Assembly: GCF_012396365.1 (NCBI RefSeq)
Contig: NZ_JAAXPG010000029.1
Span: 1 to 64,000 of the forward strand
From: Nocardiopsis alborubida
GTDB taxonomy: Bacteria; Actinomycetota; Actinomycetes; Streptosporangiales; Streptosporangiaceae
DNA: 64,000 nt
Direction: 5' to 3'
How positions within the stretch are numbered: the stretch's first letter is position 1; each line of letters begins with the position of its first letter. Of the stretch, positions 1 to 8,458 are shown piece after piece. Under the pieces are notes generated by a model. It saw only the letters and a program-made list of their open reading frames with translations, was not told the origin of the DNA and ran no database searches. The position numbers and the translations under genes are program-made.

Positions 1-1
1 G

Positions 2-190
2 CTGGAGAGCTTCGTCACCGGCGCGGCCGTTGAGGCCGTCGAGGGCGAGCACACGCGCCCCCGCGAACTGCGCGCCGTCGGCGGGTTCTCCATGGGCGGG
101 TACGGGGCGGCGGCGCTGGCGCTGCGCCGTGGGGCCCTACCTCCTGCGGTGTGCCCTGCCTGTGGATCTACGTGGGAACCGAAAAAATAA
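2..190 (+). pseudogene. Truncated alpha/beta-hydrolase (esterase) remnant
   Basis: The open frame entering from the left edge encodes the nucleophile elbow of an alpha/beta-hydrolase, GGFSMGGYGAAAL (Gly-x-Ser-Met-Gly-Gly), of the kind seen in S-formylglutathione hydrolase and esterase D relatives. About ten residues after the elbow the protein stops looking like a hydrolase (GALPPAVCPACG) and ends at TAA 188-190. The family normally continues for another 100 or so residues carrying the catalytic Asp and His, and none of the three frames beyond restores them. The break coincides with a drop in GC content (about 180-290). It is therefore read as a gene truncated by deletion or rearrangement; the upstream part lies outside the window. 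Confidence 0.6.
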
Positions 191-391
191 AAGTCGCAGA
201 AAATGGAAAAAGGAAACAGTTGGTCTTTTCGGGTGTGTGGAATGTCCCGTATCGCATCGAAAAACCGACCGAGTCCAGCTTCTTGCGTCCGGTTCCGACC
301 TTGGCCCCGCAGCGGCCGGACCCCGTTGGTAGCGTTGTGGTCCGGGTCCCGGCCGGGACGGTGAAAGTGCTCGACGAGGAGGGCAGCCCCC

Positions 392-838
392 GTGGCGAAA
401 GAACGCGTGATCTGGGCGAAGAAGCTTCCCGAGGTCTACAGCAAACTGGACGAGATCGACAAGGTCATCTCCGGGCACCTGGACGGCACCCTGCTGGAAC
501 TGGTCAAACTGCGCGCCTCGGTGCTCAACGGGTGCTCCTTCTGCATCGACCTGCACACCCAGCGCGCCCTGGAGGCGGGGGAGTCCCAGCAGCGGCTCTT
601 CCTGGTGTCCGCCTGGTACGAGGCCGGGGAGATCTTCACCGACGCGGAGCGGGCCGCCCTGGCCCTCACCGACGAGATCACCCGCCTGGGTGAGCACGGG
701 GTGTCCGACGAGGCCTACGACGGTGCCGCCGAGCACTTCGACGACCAGGAGCTGTCCGCGCTCATCGCCGGAATCGCGATGATCAACCTCTACAACCGGC
801 TGGCCGTCACCAGCCACCTGCACCCGCGCAAGCGCTGA
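392..838 (+). CDS. AhpD-like carboxymuconolactone decarboxylase family protein
   Basis: A 148-residue all-helical protein of the carboxymuconolactone decarboxylase / AhpD superfamily. The signature CSFCIDLH (Cys48, Cys51, His55) gives the CxxC-plus-His site used by AhpD-type alkylhydroperoxidases, so a thiol-based peroxidase or reductase role in the cytoplasm is likely. The length is normal for single-domain members. The GTG start at 392 is preceded by a GAGGAGG-type ribosome site about 8 bases upstream. The gene stands alone and is followed by a strong hairpin. The substrate cannot be told from sequence. Confidence 0.85.
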   Translation: MAKERVIWAKKLPEVYSKLDEIDKVISGHLDGTLLELVKLRASVLNGCSFCIDLHTQRALEAGESQQRLFLVSAWYEAGEIFTDAERAALALTDEITRLGEHGVSDEAYDGAAEHFDDQELSALIAGIAMINLYNRLAVTSHLHPRKR

Positions 839-843
839 GCCCG

Positions 844-908
844 GCCCCGCTCCGGGGGGAAGGATCCCTGTCCCCCCGGAGCGGGGCACCCGTCCCCCGG
901 AGCGGGGC
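844..908 (+). terminator. Strong hairpin with duplicated right arm
   Basis: A perfect 16-bp inverted repeat (844-859 and 872-887) begins just after the AhpD-like stop codon. The right arm is then repeated almost entirely at 894-908, so the left arm can pair with either copy. There is no T-run, as is common for actinomycete terminators. Confidence 0.7.
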
Positions 909-992
909 ACCCGTTTCCTGGGTAGGTGGGTAGGGATGAGTGCGCCCGACCCCCGTCGGCCGCACACGGAGGTCCCGGACCCAGGAGCGCCC

Positions 993-2786
993 ATGCCCCC
1001 CGCCGGACGAACCCTTCCGAGCCTGCTCGCCCGCAACGCCGCCGACCACCCGGACGCGCCCGCCCTGTCCTGGCGCACGCAGGACGGCGGCGACTGGGCC
1101 ACCCTGACCTGGTCGCGGGTGCGCGACCGCGTCGCCGCGCTCGCCGAGGGCTACGCCGCCCTGGGAGTCGGGCCCGGCGACCACGTCCTGCTGATGATGG
1201 GCAACCGTCCCGAGCACTGGTTGTCCGACCTCGCGCTCGTCCACGCGGGCGCCGTTCCCACCACCGTCTACAGCACCGCCGCTTCCGAACAGGTCGCCCA
1301 CATCGCCCGCCACAGCCGCGCCCGCCTCGCCGTGGTCGAGGACTCCGGGACCGCCGCCGCGTGGGAGGGCCTGCTCGCCGACCCCGAGGTCCCCCTCGCC
1401 GCGCTGGTCGTCGTGGACGGCGCCGACCCCGACCGCGGCCACACCGACTACGGCACTCTCGCGGACACCCCTGTCGGCACGGCCTTCGACCGCTGGCGCG
1501 ACCTCACCCCCGACGACCTGCTCACCGTCGTCTACACCTCCGGAACCACCGGGGACCCCAAGGGCGTGGCGATCACCCACCGCGACATGCTCGCCAACGC
1601 CACCGCCCTGGACGCGGCAGTGGCCCTCCCCGAGCACCCCGACCACGTGTGCTACCTGCCCCTGGCCCACATCGCCGAACGCATGCTCGGCCTCTACCTG
1701 CCGGTCTTTCGCGCCTCCCACGTGTGGATGTGCGGGAGCCTCCAGGACCTGCCCGGGGTCCTGCGGCACGTGCGCCCGCCCCAGTTCTTCGGCGTCCCGC
1801 GCGTGTGGGAGAAGTTCGCCTCCGCCCTGCGCGCCGGGCTCGCCCGGATGCCCGAGGGGACGCGCGCCGAAGTGGACGCGGCCACGGCCGTGGCCGCCGA
1901 GCACGTCGCCCACCGCGAGCGCGGCGAGGAGGTGCCCGCCGAACTCGGGGAACGCTTCGAGCGGGCCCGAACCGAGGTCCTGCTGCCCCTTCTGGCCGGG
2001 GTCGGCCTGGACCGGGTGAGCTGGGCCTCCAGCGCCTCCGCGCCGATGCCGCTGGACGTGGTGCGGTTCTGGGCGGGGTTCGGGGTCGTGGTCATGGACG
2101 CGTGGGGCCTCACCGAGTCCGTGGGCGTGGCCACCGTCAACAGCCCCGCCACCGGGTTCCGGCTGGGCTCGGTCGGCCGCCCCATCGCAAGCGTGCGGGT
2201 GCGGGTGGCCGAGGACGGCGAGGTGTGGCTGCGCGGGGAGTCGGTCTTCGGCGGCTACCTCCAGCCGGACGGGTCGGTGCGTTCGGCCACCGACGCCGGG
2301 GGGTGGTTCGCGACCGGTGACGTCGGCCGCCTCGACGAGGATGGCTACCTGTGGATCACCGACCGCAAGAAGGAGCTCATCGTCACCTCCCAGGGCAAGA
2401 ACGTCGCGCCCGCGCCGCTGGAGAACGCCCTCAAGGAGCACCCGATCGTCGGTCAGGCCTACGTGCACGGCGACCGCAGGCCCTACCTGGTGGCGCTGCT
2501 GGTGCCCGACCGCGAGACGCTCCCGGCGTGGGCGGCCGCCCGGGGCATCGACACCGGCGGGGACTGGGAGGCGCTGGTCGCCCACCCCGAGGTGGCGGCG
2601 GAGGCCGAACGCGCGGTCGCGGCGGCCAACGCCCGGTTCAGCCGCGCGGAAGGGGTCAGGCGCCACCGGCTGCTCCCGGGAGAGTGGGGCCCGGACACCG
2701 GTGAGCTGACCCCCTCGCTCAAACTCCGGCGCCGGATCGTCCGGGAGCGCCACGCCGACGCCCTGGCGGAGCTGTACCGCGACTGA
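993..2786 (+). CDS. Long-chain fatty acid--CoA ligase (AMP-forming, FadD15-like)
   Basis: An ANL-superfamily adenylating enzyme of about 600 residues that would activate a fatty acid to acyl-AMP and then acyl-CoA. The phosphate-binding loop YTSGTTGDPKG is clear, followed by the WGLTES motif, the ATP-binding TGDVGRLDEDGYL motif and the C-terminal hinge DRKKELIVTSQGKNVAP. The long form with an insertion after the loop matches FadD15-type ligases. The ATG at 993 has an AGGAG site five bases upstream and gives a family-like N terminus (LPSLLARNAADHPDAPA). An in-frame ATG at 936 is possible but has a weaker site. No partner genes are adjacent, so the fatty acid substrate is open. Confidence 0.9.
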   Translation: MPPAGRTLPSLLARNAADHPDAPALSWRTQDGGDWATLTWSRVRDRVAALAEGYAALGVGPGDHVLLMMGNRPEHWLSDLALVHAGAVPTTVYSTAASEQVAHIARHSRARLAVVEDSGTAAAWEGLLADPEVPLAALVVVDGADPDRGHTDYGTLADTPVGTAFDRWRDLTPDDLLTVVYTSGTTGDPKGVAITHRDMLANATALDAAVALPEHPDHVCYLPLAHIAERMLGLYLPVFRASHVWMCGSLQDLPGVLRHVRPPQFFGVPRVWEKFASALRAGLARMPEGTRAEVDAATAVAAEHVAHRERGEEVPAELGERFERARTEVLLPLLAGVGLDRVSWASSASAPMPLDVVRFWAGFGVVVMDAWGLTESVGVATVNSPATGFRLGSVGRPIASVRVRVAEDGEVWLRGESVFGGYLQPDGSVRSATDAGGWFATGDVGRLDEDGYLWITDRKKELIVTSQGKNVAPAPLENALKEHPIVGQAYVHGDRRPYLVALLVPDRETLPAWAAARGIDTGGDWEALVAHPEVAAEAERAVAAANARFSRAEGVRRHRLLPGEWGPDTGELTPSLKLRRRIVRERHADALAELYRD

Positions 2787-2925
2787 TCCCGGGCCTTTCC
2801 CGGGCCTTTCCCGGATGGAACGGGTTCGTGGCCCGCACGGACGTGGGCGCGCGGCCGCCGGACCGGGCATGGTGACCGTCCGGGGCTTGTGACCCGTGTC
2901 CGGACGCGGGCGCGGGCGCGCGAAA

Positions 2926-2953
2926 CCGCCCCCGTCCTGGGGAACGGGGGCGG
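2926..2953. terminator. Bidirectional terminator between convergent genes
   Basis: A perfect 10-bp inverted repeat (2926-2935 and 2944-2953, arm CCGCCCCCGT) sits between the convergent acyl-CoA ligase and the membrane protein gene that ends at 2969. Confidence 0.65.
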
Positions 2954-2968
2954 CCCGGGAGGGGCTCT

Positions 2969-3499
2969 CTAGTAGTTCTGCCCGGTGGTCTGCTGCGGTC
3001 CCGCGTTCTGCGGCGATCCGGTGGTCCCCTCCGGCGACCGCGCGGGCCTGGGCGCCGCGTGGGCGGCGCTGTACCCGCTCTGGTAGGCGCCCTCGTGCTG
3101 CTCGGTGCGCCTGGACTCGCGCTCGCGGTCCGGCCAGCCGGCGGTCAGGCCGTAGATCACCAGCAGGTCCACGGCGATGGCCATCATCGACCACAGCGGC
3201 ATCGCCATGATGAAGCCCAGTTGGGCGACGGCGTTCACCGAGGCGAGGATCAGGGCGAAGCCCCGGGCCCACGTGCTGCGGGACAGCACGGCCAGACCGG
3301 CGACGATCAGCACCGCCCCCCACAGGCCGAGCAGGACGCCCCAGGAGGTGTACCCCAGCAGGAGCACCTCTGTACTCGCCGCGGCGTAGAACTGGGGGGT
3401 CAGGAGCGCCACCAGCCCCTGGATGACGTTGACCGCCCCGAGGACGATCAGCAGTGTCGCGACGAAGAACTGCCAGCCGTTGGCTGCCTGCGTTCGCAT
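2969..3499 (-). CDS. Four-helix membrane protein (DUF7144-like)
   Basis: A 176-residue integral membrane protein with four hydrophobic segments (about residues 10-32, 45-68, 78-98 and 100-120) followed by a polar, Gln/Pro/Gly-rich cytoplasmic tail of about 50 residues. The arrangement, with the opening WQFFVATLLIVLGAVNVIQGL, resembles the small actinobacterial DUF7144 membrane family, whose function is not known. No motif suggests catalysis or transport. The ATG at 3497-3499 is the first plausible start. It is transcribed away from the neighbouring regulator operon, with about 230 bp between them. Confidence 0.7.
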   Translation of the reverse strand: MRTQAANGWQFFVATLLIVLGAVNVIQGLVALLTPQFYAAASTEVLLLGYTSWGVLLGLWGAVLIVAGLAVLSRSTWARGFALILASVNAVAQLGFIMAMPLWSMMAIAVDLLVIYGLTAGWPDRERESRRTEQHEGAYQSGYSAAHAAPRPARSPEGTTGSPQNAGPQQTTGQNY

Positions 3500-3691
3500 G
3501 TCCGGATCCTTCCCGGCCGTCCCCGCTGGCCTCTGCGCGGTCCGGGACGTGGGAACGGCCGCTCGGGTGTCCCTCTTGCGGATGCGCGATCCGCGCGCCT
3601 TATCTTCATCATCCGACCCCGGAGGTCAGCGACACCCCACCCGTTCCTACGGATCGGGTAAAGCTCGCGGGCACGCCACCCGGGGAACGAA

Positions 3692-3718
3692 AGTACGTAA
3701 TTACGGAAAAGTATGTAA
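3692..3718. promoter_or_regulatory. Probable operator of the downstream winged-helix regulator
   Basis: Two near-identical 9-mers, AGTACGTAA (3692-3700) and AGTATGTAA (3710-3718), lie 18 bp apart. The first is part of a perfect 10-bp palindrome CGTAATTACG (3696-3705). This AT-rich element sits immediately before the regulator start, which fits autoregulation of the three-gene operon. Confidence 0.55.
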
Positions 3719-3727
3719 GGTGGAGGT

Positions 3728-4255
3728 GTGGTGGACAGGACGACGGAGGAGCGGCTGGCCGAACTGGAGGCGCGCGTCAGTGCGCTGGAGGCGGCCCGCG
3801 AACACGGAACCGGGGAGTCCGGGGCGCAGGCGCCCGGGGAGGCGTTCTTCGCGCTCAACGCCCTGCGGGAGCACGTCACCGGACACGGCGGCGTGGTCTT
3901 CGCCGGGATCGTCCGCGGCGGTGAGGGGGAGGAGAACGCGCTGGAGTGGCAGCAGGGGCTGCCGGTCGAGCGCCTGGAGGAGTCCGACTGGGCCCGCCAC
4001 GCCGCCAGCCTCGACGCCCTGGGCAACCCCGTCCGGCTCCAGCTGCTGCACGCGGTCTGGAGGGGCACCGGGACCGTCGCCGCCCTGGCCGAGCGCTCCG
4101 ACTTCGGCACGACCGGCCAGATCTACCACCACGTCAACCTGCTCGCCGCCGCCGGGTGGCTCACCACCGTCCGGCGCGGCCACTACGTCATTCCACCGGA
4201 ACGCGTCGTCCCCCTGCTCGCCATCCTCACGGCGGCGGGGGGAGCGCCCCAGTAA
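3728..4255 (+). CDS. ArsR-like winged-helix transcriptional regulator
   Basis: A 175-residue protein with an N-terminal coiled-coil stretch (about residues 1-25), an acidic linker and a C-terminal winged helix (about 90-165). The helix-turn-helix segment contains LGNPVRLQLLHAV and the recognition region TTGQIYHHVNLLAAAGWL, which is ArsR-like. No metal-binding cysteine or histidine cluster is visible. The start may be GTG 3728 or GTG 3731; the AAGGTGGAGG ribosome site fits 3731 slightly better. The stop codon overlaps the ribosome site of the following serine hydrolase gene, so the two are translationally coupled. An adjacent operator-like palindrome suggests it controls its own operon, perhaps in response to a cell-wall-related signal. 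Confidence 0.8.
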   Translation: MVDRTTEERLAELEARVSALEAAREHGTGESGAQAPGEAFFALNALREHVTGHGGVVFAGIVRGGEGEENALEWQQGLPVERLEESDWARHAASLDALGNPVRLQLLHAVWRGTGTVAALAERSDFGTTGQIYHHVNLLAAAGWLTTVRRGHYVIPPERVVPLLAILTAAGGAPQ

Positions 4256-4265
4256 GGAGGGCTCC

Positions 4266-5342
4266 GTGAGAGCCAGAGGGGGGACCGTCGCGGTCGCCTG
4301 TGCGGCGGCCGTCCTGGTCGTCGTACTCGGGATCGCCGCACGGCCGCACACACCCGGCCTGTCCGCCGAGGAGTCCGGGGACCCCGGACTCCTCGACCGG
4401 GCGCGCCCGCTGCTGTCCGAGGGCGTGCGCGACCGCGTCAGCGTCGTCGAGGTCGACGGCGGCCGGGTGGGCTTCGCCCACTTCGGCGCGGACGAGGGCA
4501 CCGACTACGAGATCGGCTCGGTCAGCAAGGCCATGACCGGGATGCTGCTGGCCGACGCCATCGAACGCGGCGAGGTCACCGCGCAGACCCGGCTCGGCGA
4601 GCTGGTCGAGCTGGAGGGCGCCCCGGCCGCCGACGTCACCCTGGCCGAGCTCTCCAGCCACCGCTCCGGCCTGCCCCGGCTCTCCACCCGCCTGTCCGAC
4701 ATGGCGGTCTCGTTGGCGGCCTCCTACCTGGGAAACGACCCCTACCCCTACGACTACGACACCCTGGTCGCGCAGGTGGCCGCGGCGGAGCTGTCCGACC
4801 GCGGCGAGTCCCACTACTCCAACATGGGCACCGCCATCCTGGGCCACGCCCTGGCCAACGCCGCCGGGACCGACTACGCCACCCTCCTGCGCGAACGGCT
4901 GCTCGTCCCCCTCGGGATGGACGGTACGACCCTGCCCGACTCCAAGGAGGACCTGCCCGAGGACGCGACCCCGGGCTACACCGACAGGGGGCGCCGGGCC
5001 GACCCCTGGCTGGCCCGCGCCTACGCGCCCATGGGCGGCGTGCGCTCCACCCCCGCCGACATGGCGCGCTTCGCCGAGGCGCTGCTGGAGGGCACCGCCC
5101 CGGGCGCGGCGTCCCTGGAACCGCGCTGGGACGACGGTCCGGACCGCCGGATCGGGTTCGCCTGGGTCACGCAGGAGCACGGCGGCGCCGAGGTTACCTG
5201 GCACAACGGCGGCACCGGGGGGTTCTCCTCCATGGTCGCCCTGGACCGTGAGGGCGGACGGGCGGTGCTGGCCTTCGGCAACACGACCACCGGACTGGAA
5301 GCACCCGTCCTGGAGCTGCTGACGGGGGAGGACGCCCGATGA
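4266..5342 (+). CDS. Serine hydrolase of the beta-lactamase/penicillin-binding family
   Basis: A 358-residue exported or membrane-anchored member of the class C beta-lactamase fold. It has an N-terminal hydrophobic helix (about residues 7-25), then the SxxK catalytic motif (Ser85-Val-Ser-Lys88), a YSN motif (HYSNMGTA) and HNGGTGG in place of KTG. These are the three active-site motifs of D-alanyl-D-alanine carboxypeptidase or esterase-like relatives; beta-lactam hydrolysis itself is not implied. The GTG start at 4266 follows an AAGGAGG site (4253-4259) that overlaps the regulator stop codon. Its 3' end overlaps the next gene by ATGA, so the three form one operon. Confidence 0.88.
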   Translation: MRARGGTVAVACAAAVLVVVLGIAARPHTPGLSAEESGDPGLLDRARPLLSEGVRDRVSVVEVDGGRVGFAHFGADEGTDYEIGSVSKAMTGMLLADAIERGEVTAQTRLGELVELEGAPAADVTLAELSSHRSGLPRLSTRLSDMAVSLAASYLGNDPYPYDYDTLVAQVAAAELSDRGESHYSNMGTAILGHALANAAGTDYATLLRERLLVPLGMDGTTLPDSKEDLPEDATPGYTDRGRRADPWLARAYAPMGGVRSTPADMARFAEALLEGTAPGAASLEPRWDDGPDRRIGFAWVTQEHGGAEVTWHNGGTGGFSSMVALDREGGRAVLAFGNTTTGLEAPVLELLTGEDAR

Positions 5343-5722
5343 GCGTGGTGGATGTGCTGACCTACGCCGGGGCCGCGTTCCTCAACGGCATCTGCGTCCT
5401 GAGCGCGGCGGACGTCCTCCTGCGGGTCCGCGACCGGGGCAGGTTCCGCTTCGCGGACCGCTGGGACGTGCTGAACCGGACGGCCAACACGCTCTTCTTC
5501 CTGGTGCTCTCGCTGCTGCTGACCACGTGGGCGCTCTTCCCCGTGGCGGTGTGGTACCTGGACGTGGCCATGACGGCGGGGGCCGCCGCGGCCGCGGTGC
5601 TGCGCTGGCCCGGCCTGCCCGCGCGCGCCGACGACGCGGGCGCCGCCTCCCGGCGCCACTCCGCGATCGGCACGCTGGCCCTCCTGGCGGGGGTCCTCGC
5701 GGTCTTCCTCCTTTTCGCCTGA
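5339..5722 (+). CDS. Small membrane protein in the serine hydrolase operon
   Basis: A 127-residue hydrophobic protein with about four membrane helices (near residues 5-25, 47-68, 70-90 and 107-127). It starts at ATG 5339 inside the stop codon of the serine hydrolase gene, a coupling that usually marks a functional pair. No family was recognised. By position it may modulate or anchor the extracytoplasmic hydrolase encoded just upstream, but this is inference only. Confidence 0.7.
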   Translation: MSVVDVLTYAGAAFLNGICVLSAADVLLRVRDRGRFRFADRWDVLNRTANTLFFLVLSLLLTTWALFPVAVWYLDVAMTAGAAAAAVLRWPGLPARADDAGAASRRHSAIGTLALLAGVLAVFLLFA

Positions 5723-5737
5723 TCCGAGCAGCCGTGC

Positions 5738-5806
5738 GAAAAGTGCGCAATGCAGGGGTATGTCAGAATTAAGAAGAGTGGAAAAAAGCGGGATACCGCA
5801 CTTTTC
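5738..5806. promoter_or_regulatory. Inverted repeat upstream of the conservon
   Basis: GAAAAGTGCG (5738-5747) is repeated in perfect inversion as CGCACTTTTC (5797-5806), enclosing an AT-richer stretch of about 50 bp. It lies in the 270-bp gap before the conservon and is a candidate regulator site or promoter region. Confidence 0.45.
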
Positions 5807-5992
5807 CGCCGTGTGGCCAGGGTTCCTCGCGAGAAAGCCCACGTGCCTTTCGCCCGTGGTCTACGGTGATTTCCGTCCGCCCTCGAATTCCCCGAGGGAA
5901 AACCGGGTGGACCTCCCCTGCCCGGAGACCGGACGACGGGGCCGGGCACAGCCCCGCCCCCTTCGCACGATTGCCCCGCGAGGAACCCGCCC

Positions 5993-7612
5993 ATGCCAGT
6001 ACACCCGTCCGACCGACAACGGCGGCCCCCGCGCCCCGGACAACAGGCCCTGATCGCCCTGTTCACCGTGACCGCGCTGGCGGCCCCCGCCTGGTCCTGG
6101 GCGGTCATCACGGCCCACCCCGACGCCCGCCAGAGCGTGGCACTGGCCGTCGGCGTGGCCGGAGTCGTCCTGTGCGCCGCCGTCACCGCGGCGGCGCACC
6201 AGGCCGCGGCGGCCCGCGCCGCGCGCGAGCACGGCACCCGGGTCGACGCCACCGCCCAGGCCCTCGAACGCGAGGCCGAGCACCTGGTCGACCAGCTCCT
6301 GCCCGCCCTCACCGAGGGCCTGAGCACGGGCCGCACCGCGCGCGAGGTCCTCGCCGAGCACCCCCAACCCCGCCACGTCGCGCTGCACCGGCTCACCCAC
6401 GCCGTCACCGCCGAACTCGACACCGCGCGCGCCCGCGCCGCCGACGCCCTCGCCCGGCGCACCGCGCTGGAGGAGCAGATCGCCGACCTCGACCGCACCG
6501 GGCTGCCGCTCATGGTCGCCCGCGTCCGCGAGGACCGCGTCGGCGCCGCGGAGACCCTCCGGGAGGAACTGCCCCCCGTCCACGACGCCCTCGCCCGCCT
6601 GCGCGCGCACACGCTGGAGGAGCTGCTGGCCGCCGACCGCCGCTCCGCCTCGGCCATGGAGACCGCCTCCGCGACCGGCGCCCGCATCCAGGCCCACCTG
6701 ACCTCCCTGCTGGCCAAGCTCCGCGAACTCCAGGACCGCTACGGCGACGATCCCGGCGTCTTCGGCGACCTCCTGGACATCGACCACGGCGTCTCCCGGA
6801 CCGGTCGCCTCGCCGACGGCCTCGTCGTCCTGGCCGGGGGCCGATCGGGCCGCCGCTGGACTCGGCCCATCGTCATGGAGAGCATCCTGCGCGGCGCCAT
6901 GGGCCGCATCAGCGCCTACCGCCGCGTGCGCCTGCACAACACCAGCACCGCCTCCATCGCCGGGCACGCCGCCGAGGGCGTCATGCAGGCCCTGGCCGAG
7001 ATCATGGACAACGCCGCCAACTTCTCCGCCCACGGCACCGAGGTGCACGTCTACGTCCAGGAGGAGGACACCGGCCTGTCCGTCACCGTCGAGGACAGCG
7101 GGCTGGGCATGCGCGTGCGCGAGCGCAGACTCGCCGAGAGCCTGGTCACCGAGCCCCGCGACCTGTCCACGCTGCGCGGCACCCGCACGGGCCTGGCGGT
7201 CGTGGGCCGCCTCGCCGACAAGCACGCGCTCGGTGTCAGCTTCCGGCCCTCCGCGCGCGGCGGCATCGGCGTCGTCGTCCTCGTTCCGCCGCACCTGCTC
7301 ACCGACGCCCAGCCCGCCTCCGGCGGCCCGCGCGCCGGGCACCGGTCCCGGCGCTCCGCGGCGCCCGGGTCCGCGCCCGCCGCGGGTCCCGGACCCGGCA
7401 CAGCGGAGGCGGGCCCCGGCATCGCGACCGCACCCGCCCGCGCCGCCTCCGGGCTGCCCAGGCGGCGGCGCGGCCAGACCCTCGCCGCGGCGCTGCGGGA
7501 GGAACCCGACCAGCTCTCCCCGGGCCCGGCCGCGCCCGGACCCGGCGGCGACCCCGGCACGAGGTTCGCGTCCTTCCGCAACGCCCGCCAGCCCCAACGA
7601 GCCGAAGAGTAG
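5993..7612 (+). CDS. cvnA: Conservon sensor-like histidine kinase/ATPase (CvnA)
   Basis: A 539-residue membrane protein that begins a conservon, the actinobacterial four- or five-gene cassette proposed to act like an eukaryotic G-protein-coupled signalling complex. Two N-terminal membrane helices (about residues 18-42 and 48-68) precede a long helical region and an HATPase_c domain with an N-box (EIMDNAANFS, residues 336-345) and G-box (VEDSGLGM, residues 366-373). The periplasmic loop between the helices is very short, so a large ligand-binding domain is missing. The last 120 residues are Pro/Ala/Gly-rich and probably disordered. It is directly followed by the roadblock, DUF742 and GTPase genes. 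Confidence 0.92.
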   Translation: MPVHPSDRQRRPPRPGQQALIALFTVTALAAPAWSWAVITAHPDARQSVALAVGVAGVVLCAAVTAAAHQAAAARAAREHGTRVDATAQALEREAEHLVDQLLPALTEGLSTGRTAREVLAEHPQPRHVALHRLTHAVTAELDTARARAADALARRTALEEQIADLDRTGLPLMVARVREDRVGAAETLREELPPVHDALARLRAHTLEELLAADRRSASAMETASATGARIQAHLTSLLAKLRELQDRYGDDPGVFGDLLDIDHGVSRTGRLADGLVVLAGGRSGRRWTRPIVMESILRGAMGRISAYRRVRLHNTSTASIAGHAAEGVMQALAEIMDNAANFSAHGTEVHVYVQEEDTGLSVTVEDSGLGMRVRERRLAESLVTEPRDLSTLRGTRTGLAVVGRLADKHALGVSFRPSARGGIGVVVLVPPHLLTDAQPASGGPRAGHRSRRSAAPGSAPAAGPGPGTAEAGPGIATAPARAASGLPRRRRGQTLAAALREEPDQLSPGPAAPGPGGDPGTRFASFRNARQPQRAEE

Positions 7613-7673
7613 AGAAGAGAAACGGAGGGAGGGGCACGCGACCGGATCCGCGCGCGGCTGCCCCGCGACCCCG

Positions 7674-8099
7674 ATGAACACCATGGACACCAGCCTCGAC
7701 TGGCTTCTGGAGAACCTGCGCCACCGGACACCGGGCATCCGCCACGTGCTCGTGCTGTCCAGGGACGGACTCAGGATGTGCCACACCCGCGAACTGCACA
7801 CCGACCGCGCCGACCAGCTCGCCGCCATCGCCGCGGGCATCCAGAGCCTGTCCCTGAGCGCCTCCGCCGAATTCGGCGACCGCGGCGGCGCGGGCCAGGC
7901 CATGGCCGAGTTCGGCGGAGGAGTCCTGCTCATCATCCGCGCCGGAGAGGGCGCCCACCTGGCGGTGATCGCCTCCGGGGACGCCGACGTCGGCGTGGTC
8001 GGCCACAACATGAACGAGCTCGTCGAACGGATCGGCGGCTTCCTGACGGCCGCCCCGCGCCGGGGCGAGCGGGCCCGAGCGGGCGCCGAGCGGCCGTGA
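7674..8099 (+). CDS. cvnB: Roadblock/LC7 domain protein (CvnB)
   Basis: A 141-residue roadblock/LC7 protein, the conservon component thought to bind and regulate the CvnD GTPase. The fold is visible as the strand-helix pattern around HVLVLSRDGLRM, a central helix DRADQLAAIAAGIQSLS and the strand GVLLIIRAGEGAHLAVIAS. The ATG at 7674 is the first in-frame start (a second Met lies three codons later); the ribosome site is weak, with the nearest purine-rich stretch about 40 bases upstream. Its stop overlaps the next gene start by GTGA. Confidence 0.92.
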   Translation: MNTMDTSLDWLLENLRHRTPGIRHVLVLSRDGLRMCHTRELHTDRADQLAAIAAGIQSLSLSASAEFGDRGGAGQAMAEFGGGVLLIIRAGEGAHLAVIASGDADVGVVGHNMNELVERIGGFLTAAPRRGERARAGAERP

Positions 8100-8458
8100 C
8101 CCACCACGACGCCCTCAGCGGCGAGGCTCCCGACCGTCTGTACACCGTGACCGGCGGACGCTCCGACGCGGACACCCGCGTGTTCGACTCGGTCACCCTC
8201 GTCGTCGCCGAGTGCGACCCCGTGCCCGGCATGCAGTCCGAGCACGCCGCGATCCTGCGCCTGTGCGCGTACCCGACCGCCGTGGTGGAGCTGTCCGCGG
8301 AGCTCGGGCTCCCCGTCAGCGTCGTGCGGATCCTCCTGCTGGACCTGCTGGACACGGGGCGGGTGACGGTCCGCCACCCGGCGGCCTTCGCCCGGCAGGA
8401 GGCCGGACACGACCCCGAGACCCTGAAGCAGGTGCTCCTTGCCCTCCAACGCCTCTGA
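8096..8458 (+). CDS. cvnC: DUF742 family protein (CvnC)
   Basis: A 120-residue DUF742 protein, the third conservon component. It has the typical RLYTVTGGR opening, the LVVAECDP segment and a winged-helix-like middle (EHAAILRLCAYPTAVVELSAEL) followed by the family ending LKQVLLALQRL. The GTG start at 8096 overlaps the CvnB stop, and its 3' end overlaps the CvnD start by 20 bp, so the three are co-translated. In studied conservons it bridges the sensor and the GTPase. Confidence 0.92.
   Translation: MTHHDALSGEAPDRLYTVTGGRSDADTRVFDSVTLVVAECDPVPGMQSEHAAILRLCAYPTAVVELSAELGLPVSVVRILLLDLLDTGRVTVRHPAAFARQEAGHDPETLKQVLLALQRL

Noticed and set aside
807..3323. Long minus-strand open frame across the acyl-CoA ligase
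   Set aside because: Same explanation: an antisense shadow of a GC-rich gene with all ligase motifs on the + strand.
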